A model generated the notes under the pieces. The model made no database searches, was not told where the DNA came from, and was given only the letters and a program-made list of their open reading frames with translations. A DNA stretch of 24,676 nucleotides, taken from a virus. The position numbers and the translations under genes are program-made. Location: positions 1 to 24,676 of the IMG/VR virus record IMGVR_UViG_3300005581_000125; one strand, given 5' to 3'. Position 1 is the stretch's first letter. The number at the start of each line of letters is the position of its first letter. This document shows positions 1 to 6,271 of the stretch, in pieces.

Positions 1-638
1 CCATTAACTATTACATCTGCATCAGGCATAATGCTGGCATATCTACCGCCGCCTAGTGTGCCTTTTGTTATTACACCGCCCCATGTGCCGTGGTGATAAC
101 CAAGAGTTAGGCGCCTAATTTTTTCTTGTCTTTGTTGAGCAGCAACATTACCTTCCATGTAAAAAGTAAAGAATACAAACCCCTGGTACCGCATATGTTC
201 TACAGGGCTGCCGCTATCACGCATGATGCGCACTACATTGCCAAGTGGGTCAATCTCATTGTGGTTAATGATTGCAGTTTCGTGGTTACCGTCTGACATC
301 ATCACAATGTCATCTTGCCATGGCTTTAACCAGTCTGCTGTTTCATTAAATACTAGGTCGAAGTAATTACCGCCTAAATGTTCTGGCCTTATATCGCCCT
401 TGCTGCCACGTCTATCTTTTTTGCCTTGCATTAGGCACATTATATCACCAAAGAAAAGCGCCTTACCTTGACGTTCTTTCATCTCATCTAAATGCTTTTT
501 GAAAAGCTTACGGTCGCATTTTGGATTATCTAGGTGAATGTCAGATGCAAGAAAGAAATTATATTGCGTTGTAGTTGAAGTATAGGGGATCCGTATTTCA
601 GTTAATTCTGGGCTGCGGCGGATTACCTCGCATTTCAT
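1..638 (-). CDS. Calcineurin-like metallophosphoesterase (3' end beyond window)
   Basis: The minus frame is open from the ATG at 638 to the left edge, giving 212 complete codons and no stop. The protein shows the ordered metal-binding motifs of the calcineurin-like phosphoesterase family: SDIHLD (D33, H35), FFGDI (G64-D65), DGNHE (G117-N118-H119-E120) and YHHG (H182-H183). The sequence breaks off at PDADVIVNG, where the family's last motif (GHxH) would normally follow, so probably only that motif and a short tail are missing. The family hydrolyses phosphomono- or phosphodiesters with two metal ions; the substrate here is unknown. The start overlaps the endolysin stop by ATGA, so it is translated with the lysis genes. 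That position is unusual for a nucleic-acid enzyme. The family call is firm; the role is open. Confidence 0.88.
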   Translation of the reverse strand, partial: MKCEVIRRSPELTEIRIPYTSTTTQYNFFLASDIHLDNPKCDRKLFKKHLDEMKERQGKALFFGDIMCLMQGKKDRRGSKGDIRPEHLGGNYFDLVFNETADWLKPWQDDIVMMSDGNHETAIINHNEIDPLGNVVRIMRDSGSPVEHMRYQGFVFFTFYMEGNVAAQQRQEKIRRLTLGYHHGTWGGVITKGTLGGGRYASIMPDADVIVN

Positions 639-1780
639 GGCTTCACCAACAGCGCCCAGCCGGTAGATGCGCCATCGACTTCCCAACGCCTATTGAAGCG
701 AGGTTTGGAGTACTTCACGCCAGCACCGCCTTTATTGCTGACGTAGCCACCGTTGATGAGATCAGCCTCACCGTTGGGATCGTTGACTACCCAATAGTCT
801 GGATCGAAGCCGATGATTACAGACCAATGGCCGCCGCCAGTTGGCGCGTTATATGGCCCATGGTGTAGCCATCCGACTGCTACAGGTCTGCCAGCACGTA
901 TCTCAGCCTCTAGTAGGCCAGGTGCGCAGTTAGTGACGAACCTTGAATTTGTGAGTCCTAGTGCCCGTAATGCAAGCACTTGAGCCTGTGCGTCGGTGGT
1001 ATCGCCATATTTGGCCCGTACTTTATTGTATTCATCATCGCTTTTTACCTTGCCGTGGTAACGAGCAATCATCGCACAACTGCTGCTGAAACACTCGCGG
1101 TAACCGGTGCCGCTGGCATTGTCGTTTTGGTATTCATACGGCACCTTGAGCAGCACTGAGCTGGCTTTAGTTGGTATGCCCCAAAGTTTTGCCTCAGCTT
1201 CACGTCTACGGCGGAGGCCAGGTTCCGCTGGTGTGCCAGCATTTACATATAGCATCAATGCCGCTGGTACTGCGTCATAGTTCGCCGCATGTAGCGCCTT
1301 TGATATTGTCTCGAAGCCTTCGCTGCCGTAGAAGTGCCAACCTACGTTATAGGCAAACGAAATCAACGCATTTTGCCTCTGCGCTGATAATGTTTTCCAG
1401 CCTGGAATACTTTTTGCTAATGCTGGTACTACTTGAGTTTCCAGCATGTTATCCAGCAATCCATCAGCAGCATCACGTGTGATGGTATCGCCTATTTTTA
1501 CTGCTGCGCCATCAGGCCATCTAGTGGTGCCCCAGCCGATGGTTGGCACACCGGCAGGACAAATGTATGCTACATCACTAAAGCCCTCAAACTCGCGTAT
1601 CAGCATGGCCGCTGGTATCCATGCCAATGTAGGTTTTGGCGCTGGGTCACTGCGGAATTTGTCGAGGAATGTAGCCTGCTCATCTGGTGCTAGTAGCTCC
1701 CACGCCCAGTTCCATGCCGCTTGCTGATGTGGCAACGGCGTTGGCTTTGTTGTAGCTTTTGCCGCTGCTAGGAAATTCAT
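635..1780 (-). CDS. Two-domain endolysin: GH24 lysozyme plus C39-like peptidase
   Basis: This 381-aa protein degrades peptidoglycan. Residues about 55-200 are a GH24 (T4-type) lysozyme: E65 in EFEGF is the catalytic acid, followed by CPAGVPTIGWGTT, with C74 and T80 spaced exactly like D20 and T26 of T4 lysozyme. Cys at the D20 position occurs in many phage lysozymes, and T4 D20C is known to stay active. Residues about 212-375 look like a C39-like papain-fold peptidase: Q218, C235 (SSSCAMI), H318 (GGHWSVIIGFD) and D334 (VVNDPNG). This half may cut stem peptides, or it may be non-catalytic. The first 50 residues (W-rich, HQQAAWNWAW) are not recognised. No signal peptide is seen, so export should depend on a holin; two small membrane proteins lie just upstream. 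The start is coupled to the preceding ORF by TGATG. Confidence 0.9.
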   Translation of the reverse strand: MNFLAAAKATTKPTPLPHQQAAWNWAWELLAPDEQATFLDKFRSDPAPKPTLAWIPAAMLIREFEGFSDVAYICPAGVPTIGWGTTRWPDGAAVKIGDTITRDAADGLLDNMLETQVVPALAKSIPGWKTLSAQRQNALISFAYNVGWHFYGSEGFETISKALHAANYDAVPAALMLYVNAGTPAEPGLRRRREAEAKLWGIPTKASSVLLKVPYEYQNDNASGTGYRECFSSSCAMIARYHGKVKSDDEYNKVRAKYGDTTDAQAQVLALRALGLTNSRFVTNCAPGLLEAEIRAGRPVAVGWLHHGPYNAPTGGGHWSVIIGFDPDYWVVNDPNGEADLINGGYVSNKGGAGVKYSKPRFNRRWEVDGASTGWALLVKP

Positions 1781-1941
1781 CAGCGGCGCCTAGGGAATGC
1801 CAACCGTGCAAACTGAAGCAACAACTGAATCCAGCTATTGGATTTCAGCGGTGATAATGCAATTAATTCTGAGCCAGCAGCCACCACAATGGCGACAGCA
1901 GCAACGGTGTTGGCATCCACAGCAATTGTGGCGAACGTCAC
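1780..1941 (-). CDS. Small single-span membrane protein, holin/antiholin candidate (53 aa)
   Basis: This short ORF starts at GTG 1941 and ends in a TGA that overlaps the endolysin ATG by one base (TGATG), which ties the two together translationally. It begins shortly after the TAA of the upstream 79-aa ORF, in the same frame. The protein has one hydrophobic segment (about residues 12-29, VAAVAIVVAAGSELIALS), then PLKSNSWIQLLLQFARLAF and a basic end PRRR. A hydrophobic span, an amphipathic helix and a positive C-terminus directly before an endolysin fit a holin or antiholin. I recall similar small proteins with a SELI..LKSNS pattern in aquatic phages but cannot search. No strong Shine-Dalgarno is present. 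CTG 1947 is the only earlier alternative. Confidence 0.62.
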   Translation of the reverse strand: MTFATIAVDANTVAAVAIVVAAGSELIALSPLKSNSWIQLLLQFARLAFPRRR

Positions 1942-1956
1942 ACTCAGTCTAACTGC

Positions 1957-2196
1957 TTACTTCACCTCAAGCTTAGTAACGCGGTTTTCGACGTGGTTCA
2001 GTCTGGTAAACATCTCGCGATTTGTCTCTTTTATATCCGTGTGCAACGTCTCAAGGCTGGTAGCGATATGCTCCACAGCACTGGTAAGCCTGATTACAGC
2101 AGCAGCGGCTTCTTCATTACGACGAGAAAAGCCGAATAGCCCCATTGCCGCCACGCTGATGCTGGCACCAGCGATAGCAGCAAACACTTCGATCAC
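1957..2196 (-). CDS. Small membrane protein with cytoplasmic coiled coil, lysis cassette
   Basis: This 79-aa ORF starts at GTG 2196; the frame is closed by a TAA a few codons upstream, so no earlier start exists. Residues about 4-22 (VFAAIAGASISVAAMGLFG) form a single hydrophobic span, followed by the basic stop-transfer FSRRNEE. The remaining 55 residues are a predicted charged helix with heptad-like spacing (AVIRLTSAVEHIATSLETL...MFTRLNHVENRVTKLEV). This resembles small phage holin-associated proteins of the XhlA type in composition, but XhlA has its membrane span at the C-terminus, so I do not assign it to that family. With the 53-aa ORF and the endolysin it forms a compact lysis module. 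A holin, holin regulator or spanin-like role is possible; none is shown. Confidence 0.7.
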   Translation of the reverse strand: MIEVFAAIAGASISVAAMGLFGFSRRNEEAAAAVIRLTSAVEHIATSLETLHTDIKETNREMFTRLNHVENRVTKLEVK

Positions 2197-2222
2197 GGCC
2201 CTGTGCTGGTGTTACCTCTATC

Positions 2223-2567
2223 CTAGCTCCAGGGCAGCCCCTGCGCTTTGGTTGGTGCGTGTTGCTCATCAAGCTGCGCCTGTAATGCTGCTTCGATTTC
2301 AGCCACTTTATTTTCATTGCCTAAACCTTTAGCTAACTCATTTTTTGTCCAGCTAATAACTAGATCAGGTGTTAGATCAGCAAATGGGATGATGTTATCC
2401 TCAGGCTGCTCTAGCCCAACTGAGCCATACGCACCAGCCGAGTAGGTGCCATCAGTTGCATTAATCGTGTAATGAACCGTAAACACCACGCCATCAGCAG
2501 TGTGACGTTCAAGTTGGGCAATTGCCCAGGTGAACTCTGTTACCGGTGTTGCAGATGCTTTAGCCAT
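2223..2567 (-). CDS. Conserved phage protein of unknown function (114 aa)
   Basis: The protein has a beta-rich N-terminal half (FTWAIAQLERHTADGVVFT, then VHYTINATDGTYSAGAYGSV), followed by an acidic helical half (DLTPDLVISWTKNELAKGLG and AEIEAALQAQLDEQ), ending in GLPWS. I recognise the pattern: a short protein with a 'V.W..NATD..Y.A..YG.V' strand pair, an 'F.DLT...V..W' helix and a proline-tryptophan end, found widely beside phage tail-fibre and lysis genes. Its function is not established. It is the first gene after the 154-nt gap downstream of the S74 fibre, so it may head the lysis transcript, and no Shine-Dalgarno precedes its ATG. A fibre chaperone or minor structural role is a guess from position only. 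Confidence 0.8.
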   Translation of the reverse strand: MAKASATPVTEFTWAIAQLERHTADGVVFTVHYTINATDGTYSAGAYGSVGLEQPEDNIIPFADLTPDLVISWTKNELAKGLGNENKVAEIEAALQAQLDEQHAPTKAQGLPWS

Positions 2568-2721
2568 AGTGATCAGTGGCGATGGGGTTAGTGTAATACA
2601 AATGATGTAACCAGTTAAAGGCCGGTTACCCGCCTAGCTAGAGAGAGTAGAGTCAAAGGTTACTGTGCCTAGCTGGTGTGAGCAGCCAGACATAGTATCG
2701 AAGGGGACATGTCGCTCTGGC
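2568..2721. other. Intergenic gap between fibre and lysis genes, two weak inverted repeats
   Basis: This is the longest gap inside the coupled gene block. It contains no ORF with a credible start. Two inverted repeats are visible: GTAACC at 2607-2612 with GGTTAC at 2624-2629, and the 7-bp AGCCAGA/TCTGGCT pair listed separately. Neither is followed by a T-tract, so a canonical intrinsic terminator is not supported. The minus strand carries a TTGACT at about 2653-2658, but no convincing -10 box lies at normal spacing. The gap plausibly separates the structural and lysis transcripts. Confidence 0.5.
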
Positions 2722-2722
2722 T
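2684..2722 (-). repeat. Inverted repeat at the 3' end of the S74 fibre gene
   Basis: AGCCAGA (2684-2690) and TCTGGCT (2716-2722) form perfect 7-bp arms around a 25-nt loop; the second arm touches the fibre's TGA stop (2722-2724). The RNA could fold at the gene end and slow exonucleases or weaken read-through. The long loop and lack of a U-run make it a poor intrinsic terminator. Confidence 0.35.
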
Positions 2723-4449
2723 CAGTCAATGCCAGCAGCAATAAGTCGCTGTTCTAATGTTTCGATCCGTCCCATTGCTTCTTGCAGTGCTTTAATTGCC
2801 ATCCAGTACATCTGTTGTTCCTTAACACCAAGCCGTTCTTCTTGCGCTGGTTTATCTTCTGTTGCATCTTTAGCTTCTTGGAAAATGGTAATTACTTCAG
2901 GGCAACTTTCCGCTACCTGTTGTGCGATCACGCCAAGGTTCAGTTCAGCATCATCTGGTTGATCTTTGTAGCGGTAGTTAACGATCTCCCATTCTTTAAT
3001 GCAATCCCAAGTGCCAGCAGCAAGCGCAATGTCTTTCTTGACGTTACGGTCGGAAAGATTAGCATCGTTGGCACTGTAATTTGCAATACCACCGTTAGAG
3101 CGAATTTCGCATCTTAAGGCACTAGCATCTTCTAGGTAAACAAATTGCGCTCCAGTACCATTTGGAGTAGCCGTTGTGTATTTAACAACCAACCCAAAGG
3201 GTGTTGCATTGCTGTTGTGCATTGTAAGCACTTGATTAGCGCCGCTGGTTAAGAATCCTACCTGACCAGTCCCAAGCGCACTAGACGTACCAACTAACAG
3301 TCTCCCAGAGCTGTCTATTTGTGCTTTTTCTGTAATTGTGCCGCCGGTCCTGGTACCAAAGCTCAAGTACCCTGTTGAGTCACCACTTTCTACAACACCA
3401 GTAATGCGTCCACCATCGGCAAAGCCTCCGGAAGTTTTAGCACCAATGTTTAAGAAGTAACCTCTGTTTCCACTTGTAACATTTCGGTAGAATCCTGTCT
3501 GAAAATTACCAAGGACTGTAAGGTTTGTATCGCTGGGCATTTCAGTAGTGCCAATCCCTAATCCAGTTGAGTTGAGAGTTGCGCGAATAGTCGATGTTGT
3601 ATTGTTTCCCGTAACAAGTTGAATGCTCCCATCGGTAGCACCACTATTCCAACTTCCCAACCATAGGTTTGCACTGTTGCCAACGCCCATTTGTGCAATG
3701 TACCCGGATGCTGTTCCATCTATTGCAAGGCGAGCGCCAATCGATGCTAACGCATTAGCATAAGAAATACCGTTTGGATCAGAATAAGCATTACCGGTTT
3801 GTATTCTAAAAACAGTTCTTGTGGTTGCTGAACTATTGCCAATATGCAATAAATCGCTAGGCCCACTATTCCCTATGCCTACCAGCCCTCCCGACGTAAT
3901 AGTTAGCGCAGGTGAGTTTGTTGTATTAAATACAATCGGGGCTGCTTCTTGCGTTGTAAAATTTAATGCCCCAGTACCGCGATGTTTTAGCTCTGATGTA
4001 GCATTAGCGCCTGTATTATTACGAATAATCCGTAAACCATAATCGGTATAAGTTGTGTCGGCAACAATATCAATATATGAGGTGCGGTTGCCGGTTGCAC
4101 CTTCACCAATTTCTAAAAACGCATCTGTTGCGTCATCGGCACCTACCCGCGTAGGGCCTGCTACATGCAAAGCTTTTTGGGGGTTTGCCGTTTTTATCCC
4201 AACAGCTTGCGTAGATGTACAAGTAATTGCATATTGACCGCCAGTTGCAATTGCTAAGGAGTTGCCGCCTTGAGGACAAAAAATTCCAGTATCGCTATCA
4301 TTCAGGAAACTAACGCTAGGCGCTTGTAATGTCCCCAGCGGTATGGCTGCCGTTTCCAGCTTGGCAGTATTTAGGTTAGTAAAATTAGTATCAACTTCCG
4401 TGTGCGTTAACGGTGAGCCTTTACCTGCGCGTGTGACAATTGTGGTCAT
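2722..4449 (-). CDS. Tail fibre/spike with C-terminal S74 intramolecular chaperone
   Basis: This 575-aa protein starts with a fibre anchor common in aquatic phages (TRAGKGSPLTHTEVDTNFTN, residues 6-25), which probably docks the trimer to the tail tip. Residues about 40-460 are Gly/Thr/Ser/Asn-rich with recurrent short beta motifs (GLVGIGNSGP, STGLGIGTTE, SGRLLVGTSS), typical of a trimeric beta-helical shaft. The last 110 residues are a peptidase S74/endosialidase-type chaperone: LSDRNVKKDI carries S466 and K471 at the +5 spacing of the known Ser-Lys cleavage dyad, followed by LGVIAQQVAE and a terminal coiled coil (MAIKALQEAMGRIETLEQRL). By family knowledge, the chaperone folds the trimer and cuts itself off just before S466. 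It is the last of the adhesin genes, after the 55-aa ORF. It probably binds the host surface; no enzymatic site is seen in the shaft. Confidence 0.9.
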   Translation of the reverse strand: MTTIVTRAGKGSPLTHTEVDTNFTNLNTAKLETAAIPLGTLQAPSVSFLNDSDTGIFCPQGGNSLAIATGGQYAITCTSTQAVGIKTANPQKALHVAGPTRVGADDATDAFLEIGEGATGNRTSYIDIVADTTYTDYGLRIIRNNTGANATSELKHRGTGALNFTTQEAAPIVFNTTNSPALTITSGGLVGIGNSGPSDLLHIGNSSATTRTVFRIQTGNAYSDPNGISYANALASIGARLAIDGTASGYIAQMGVGNSANLWLGSWNSGATDGSIQLVTGNNTTSTIRATLNSTGLGIGTTEMPSDTNLTVLGNFQTGFYRNVTSGNRGYFLNIGAKTSGGFADGGRITGVVESGDSTGYLSFGTRTGGTITEKAQIDSSGRLLVGTSSALGTGQVGFLTSGANQVLTMHNSNATPFGLVVKYTTATPNGTGAQFVYLEDASALRCEIRSNGGIANYSANDANLSDRNVKKDIALAAGTWDCIKEWEIVNYRYKDQPDDAELNLGVIAQQVAESCPEVITIFQEAKDATEDKPAQEERLGVKEQQMYWMAIKALQEAMGRIETLEQRLIAAGID

Positions 4450-4465
4450 GGGTTAATTGGGGTTC

Positions 4466-4633
4466 CTATAGGACAGTATAACCGGCATCACAATAGCCAG
4501 CTACGTCAAAGTATTGCAGGTTTACAAATATAACTGGTGCTGATCTAGCTGTGCCAATATCAGACGCAATAAGATACCTATACTCTAAGCTGCGGCTTAG
4601 TAAAATAGTAGTGGTTACGATAGGAGCTAACAT
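4466..4633 (-). CDS. Small coupled ORF between fibre genes (55 aa), unknown
   Basis: This short ORF starts at ATG 4633 in a TAATG overlap with the stop of the BppU-like gene and ends in TAG at 4466-4468, 16 nt before the S74 fibre ATG. It fills what would otherwise be a 180-nt gap. The protein (MLAPIVTTTILLSRSLEYRY... ending CDAGYTVL) has a weakly hydrophobic N-terminus and a beta-prone Tyr- and Val-rich C-terminal half. I do not recognise a family. Stop-start coupling and the snug fit between two genes favour a real gene, possibly a minor tail-tip part or fibre assembly factor. Lack of visible homology keeps confidence moderate. Confidence 0.55.
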   Translation of the reverse strand: MLAPIVTTTILLSRSLEYRYLIASDIGTARSAPVIFVNLQYFDVAGYCDAGYTVL

Positions 4634-5214
4634 TAATCTCTAGATACAGTTGCCGTAACCGTAAAACTGCCTTTAGCGTAAAAATAGCTGCTAACGTTGG
4701 GCACTTTCAGTTTTAAGTCCCATAAATAAACCCCAGCCGCTAAGGCTGCTGTAGTCGCTGCTGTTAATGATAAATTAAGCTTACCCGTAACAGCACTTGT
4801 GACAGTACAAACTAAAGAGCCAATTAACGCCCCGCCAAATTCGCTTCTTATGTCAGCGTCAAAAGTATAGCCAGTTAAATTAAGTATCTTACCAATTTCA
4901 TAAGTTGCAGCAGTATCAAGTATTGTAAAATCTACTTCTGAACCTCCGGCGCTAGTGCTAATTTTAAATGCACCAGTTGTAAAGCCATCAGCTAATACAA
5001 AATAATTCTCAGTTGCTTGGATGCCGCATGGCAGCCTGCCGCCACTAACAGCAAAGGCTACGCGATCACCAGCTACTAAGCCATGACATGCGCTTGTGAT
5101 TACATTAGTAGCATCATTTAATGTTGCAGCTTTAGCTGCTTCTGTTATTACAAGATCCTGCTCGAATGTACTGTCTTGCAGTACTGTTAGGTTAAGGGTT
5201 GATGGGTAGATCAT
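4633..5214 (-). CDS. BppU-like tail/baseplate protein with inserted module
   Basis: This 193-aa protein has the split pattern of the N-terminal beta domain of baseplate upper proteins: a first strand pair LNLTVLQDSTFEQDLVI (residues 7-23), then after an insertion LTGYTFDADIRSEFGG, LNLSLTAATTAALAAGVYLW and a closing strand YFYAKGSFTVTATV. Between the first strands and the rest (about residues 30-108) sits a separate module with HGLVAGDRVAF, GGRLPCGI, ENYFVLADGF and AFKISTSAGGSEVDF, a small beta motif I have seen repeated in other phage structural proteins. Such proteins usually bridge the tail tip and receptor-binding fibres. It lies between the collar fibre and the S74 fibre, 16 nt after the former, which fits an adaptor role. 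The upstream sequence AACCC-ATG also precedes the S74 fibre start; there is no Shine-Dalgarno. Confidence 0.75.
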   Translation of the reverse strand: MIYPSTLNLTVLQDSTFEQDLVITEAAKAATLNDATNVITSACHGLVAGDRVAFAVSGGRLPCGIQATENYFVLADGFTTGAFKISTSAGGSEVDFTILDTAATYEIGKILNLTGYTFDADIRSEFGGALIGSLVCTVTSAVTGKLNLSLTAATTAALAAGVYLWDLKLKVPNVSSYFYAKGSFTVTATVSRD

Positions 5215-5230
5215 GGGTTCATTCTAGCCA

Positions 5231-6271
5231 TTAGAACTTGATGCAGGCTAGCAATGCCACGTTACGTGGTCTGGTCTCGGCGCCACCGGCTGGGGATGGC
5301 CCGCCAGTTGTATATGTAAGATTTACTACGGCAGGGTTATTTTCATATTGCTCGGATTGTTGGTTATACGCTTGAGTCCATCCCGCCCCATAAGTTAAGG
5401 TGCCTTGACTGCCCCCTCCATAGGCAGTAACTGCAGAACTATGGGTATGGCTTAATAAATTAGTGTCTGCCGCCTGCGCACTACCAAATGCACGACCTGT
5501 ATCTACTGCACGGTCATCTGCCCAACCACGTATAAACTCACCACGCAGATCAGGCAAGTTAAATGTAGTGGTGCCATCACCAGCGCCATAGGTAGTGCCG
5601 GTAACAGCAAATAAAGCAGCAAAGGTGGTGCGACTGACCGCAGCACCATTAGCTTTTAGGAATCCAGTTGGGGCGGTATTAGCAGCAAAATAAAATACGG
5701 CGCCAGTTGGTACACCACCAATGGTTGCAAATGCAAGAGCGCCTGAGCCATTAGTAGTTAATGCCTGGCCGCTGCTGCCATCTGCTGCCGGTAGGGTCAA
5801 TGTCAGGTTTGATGCAACTGTTGCTGGTGCCTGCAACGCAACGTAATTACTGCTATCAGCATCAGCAAACCTTATATCTGATTGCGCATTCAGCGTTATG
5901 TTGCCGGTAACGGTGCCACCAGCTAATGGTAAATAGCTTGACACCACAAATGCCGTTGTTGCTATCTGCGTGGTGTTAGTGCCTGCTGCTGCTGTTGGTG
6001 CTGATGGTGTACCAGTAAAAGTAGGGCTTGCTAATGCGGCCAGACCCCAGTTGGTTGCGCCTAACGTACCAATTGTTACCCAGCCGCTATTACCCGCATT
6101 GCGCTGTTTTACTAGGTTATTGGTTGTATCAGCATATAACTGATAGGCGTACATGACAGCCGGATCTGATGATCCGCTATTAACGCTGACAATAGCAGCC
6201 AGCGCATTGTTTAGGTCAGATCTAAATGCTGACCCTGACTGGTTGCCAATGTCATAATCATGCTGGGCCAC
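5231..6271 (-). CDS. Tail fibre with phage tail collar domain
   Basis: This 346-aa protein starts at GTG 6271 in a one-base TAGTG overlap with the stop of J. Residues 1-75 (HDYDIGNQSGSAFRSDLNNA, ending near GWVTIG) are an anchor domain found in many phage fibres. Residues about 80-150 include a shaft repeat of the lambda Stf type (ASPTFTGTPSAPTAAAGTNT, TAFVVSSYLPLAGGTVTGNI). Residues about 188-262 are a phage tail collar domain (PF07484 type): PTGAVFYFAANTAPTGFLKA, GTTTFNLPDLRGEFIRGWAD and GRAFGSAQAADTNLLSHTHS. The rest is Gly/Tyr-rich and ends RNVALLACIKF, the usual end of collar fibres. It should be a receptor-binding or fibre-connecting protein attached to the tail tip. There is no tail-fibre assembly chaperone directly beside it. 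Confidence 0.9.
   Translation of the reverse strand: MAQHDYDIGNQSGSAFRSDLNNALAAIVSVNSGSSDPAVMYAYQLYADTTNNLVKQRNAGNSGWVTIGTLGATNWGLAALASPTFTGTPSAPTAAAGTNTTQIATTAFVVSSYLPLAGGTVTGNITLNAQSDIRFADADSSNYVALQAPATVASNLTLTLPAADGSSGQALTTNGSGALAFATIGGVPTGAVFYFAANTAPTGFLKANGAAVSRTTFAALFAVTGTTYGAGDGTTTFNLPDLRGEFIRGWADDRAVDTGRAFGSAQAADTNLLSHTHSSAVTAYGGGSQGTLTYGAGWTQAYNQQSEQYENNPAVVNLTYTTGGPSPAGGAETRPRNVALLACIKF

Noticed and set aside
635-1780. Inactive lysozyme because the Asp of the triad is missing
   Set aside because: Cys at this position is common in phage lysozymes and compatible with activity in T4 D20C.
2117-2317. 66-aa minus ORF overlapping the 114-aa and 79-aa genes
   Set aside because: It is out of frame with both neighbours, strongly basic and Cys-rich without pattern, and adds nothing to the tight gene tiling.
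1838-2332. 164-aa plus-strand ORF across the lysis genes
   Set aside because: It runs antisense to three well-supported minus genes, has Ala/Thr/Ser-rich low-complexity content and no recognisable motif.
2568-2721. Promoter with TTGACT -35 on the minus strand
   Set aside because: No acceptable -10 sequence occurs 16-18 bp downstream.
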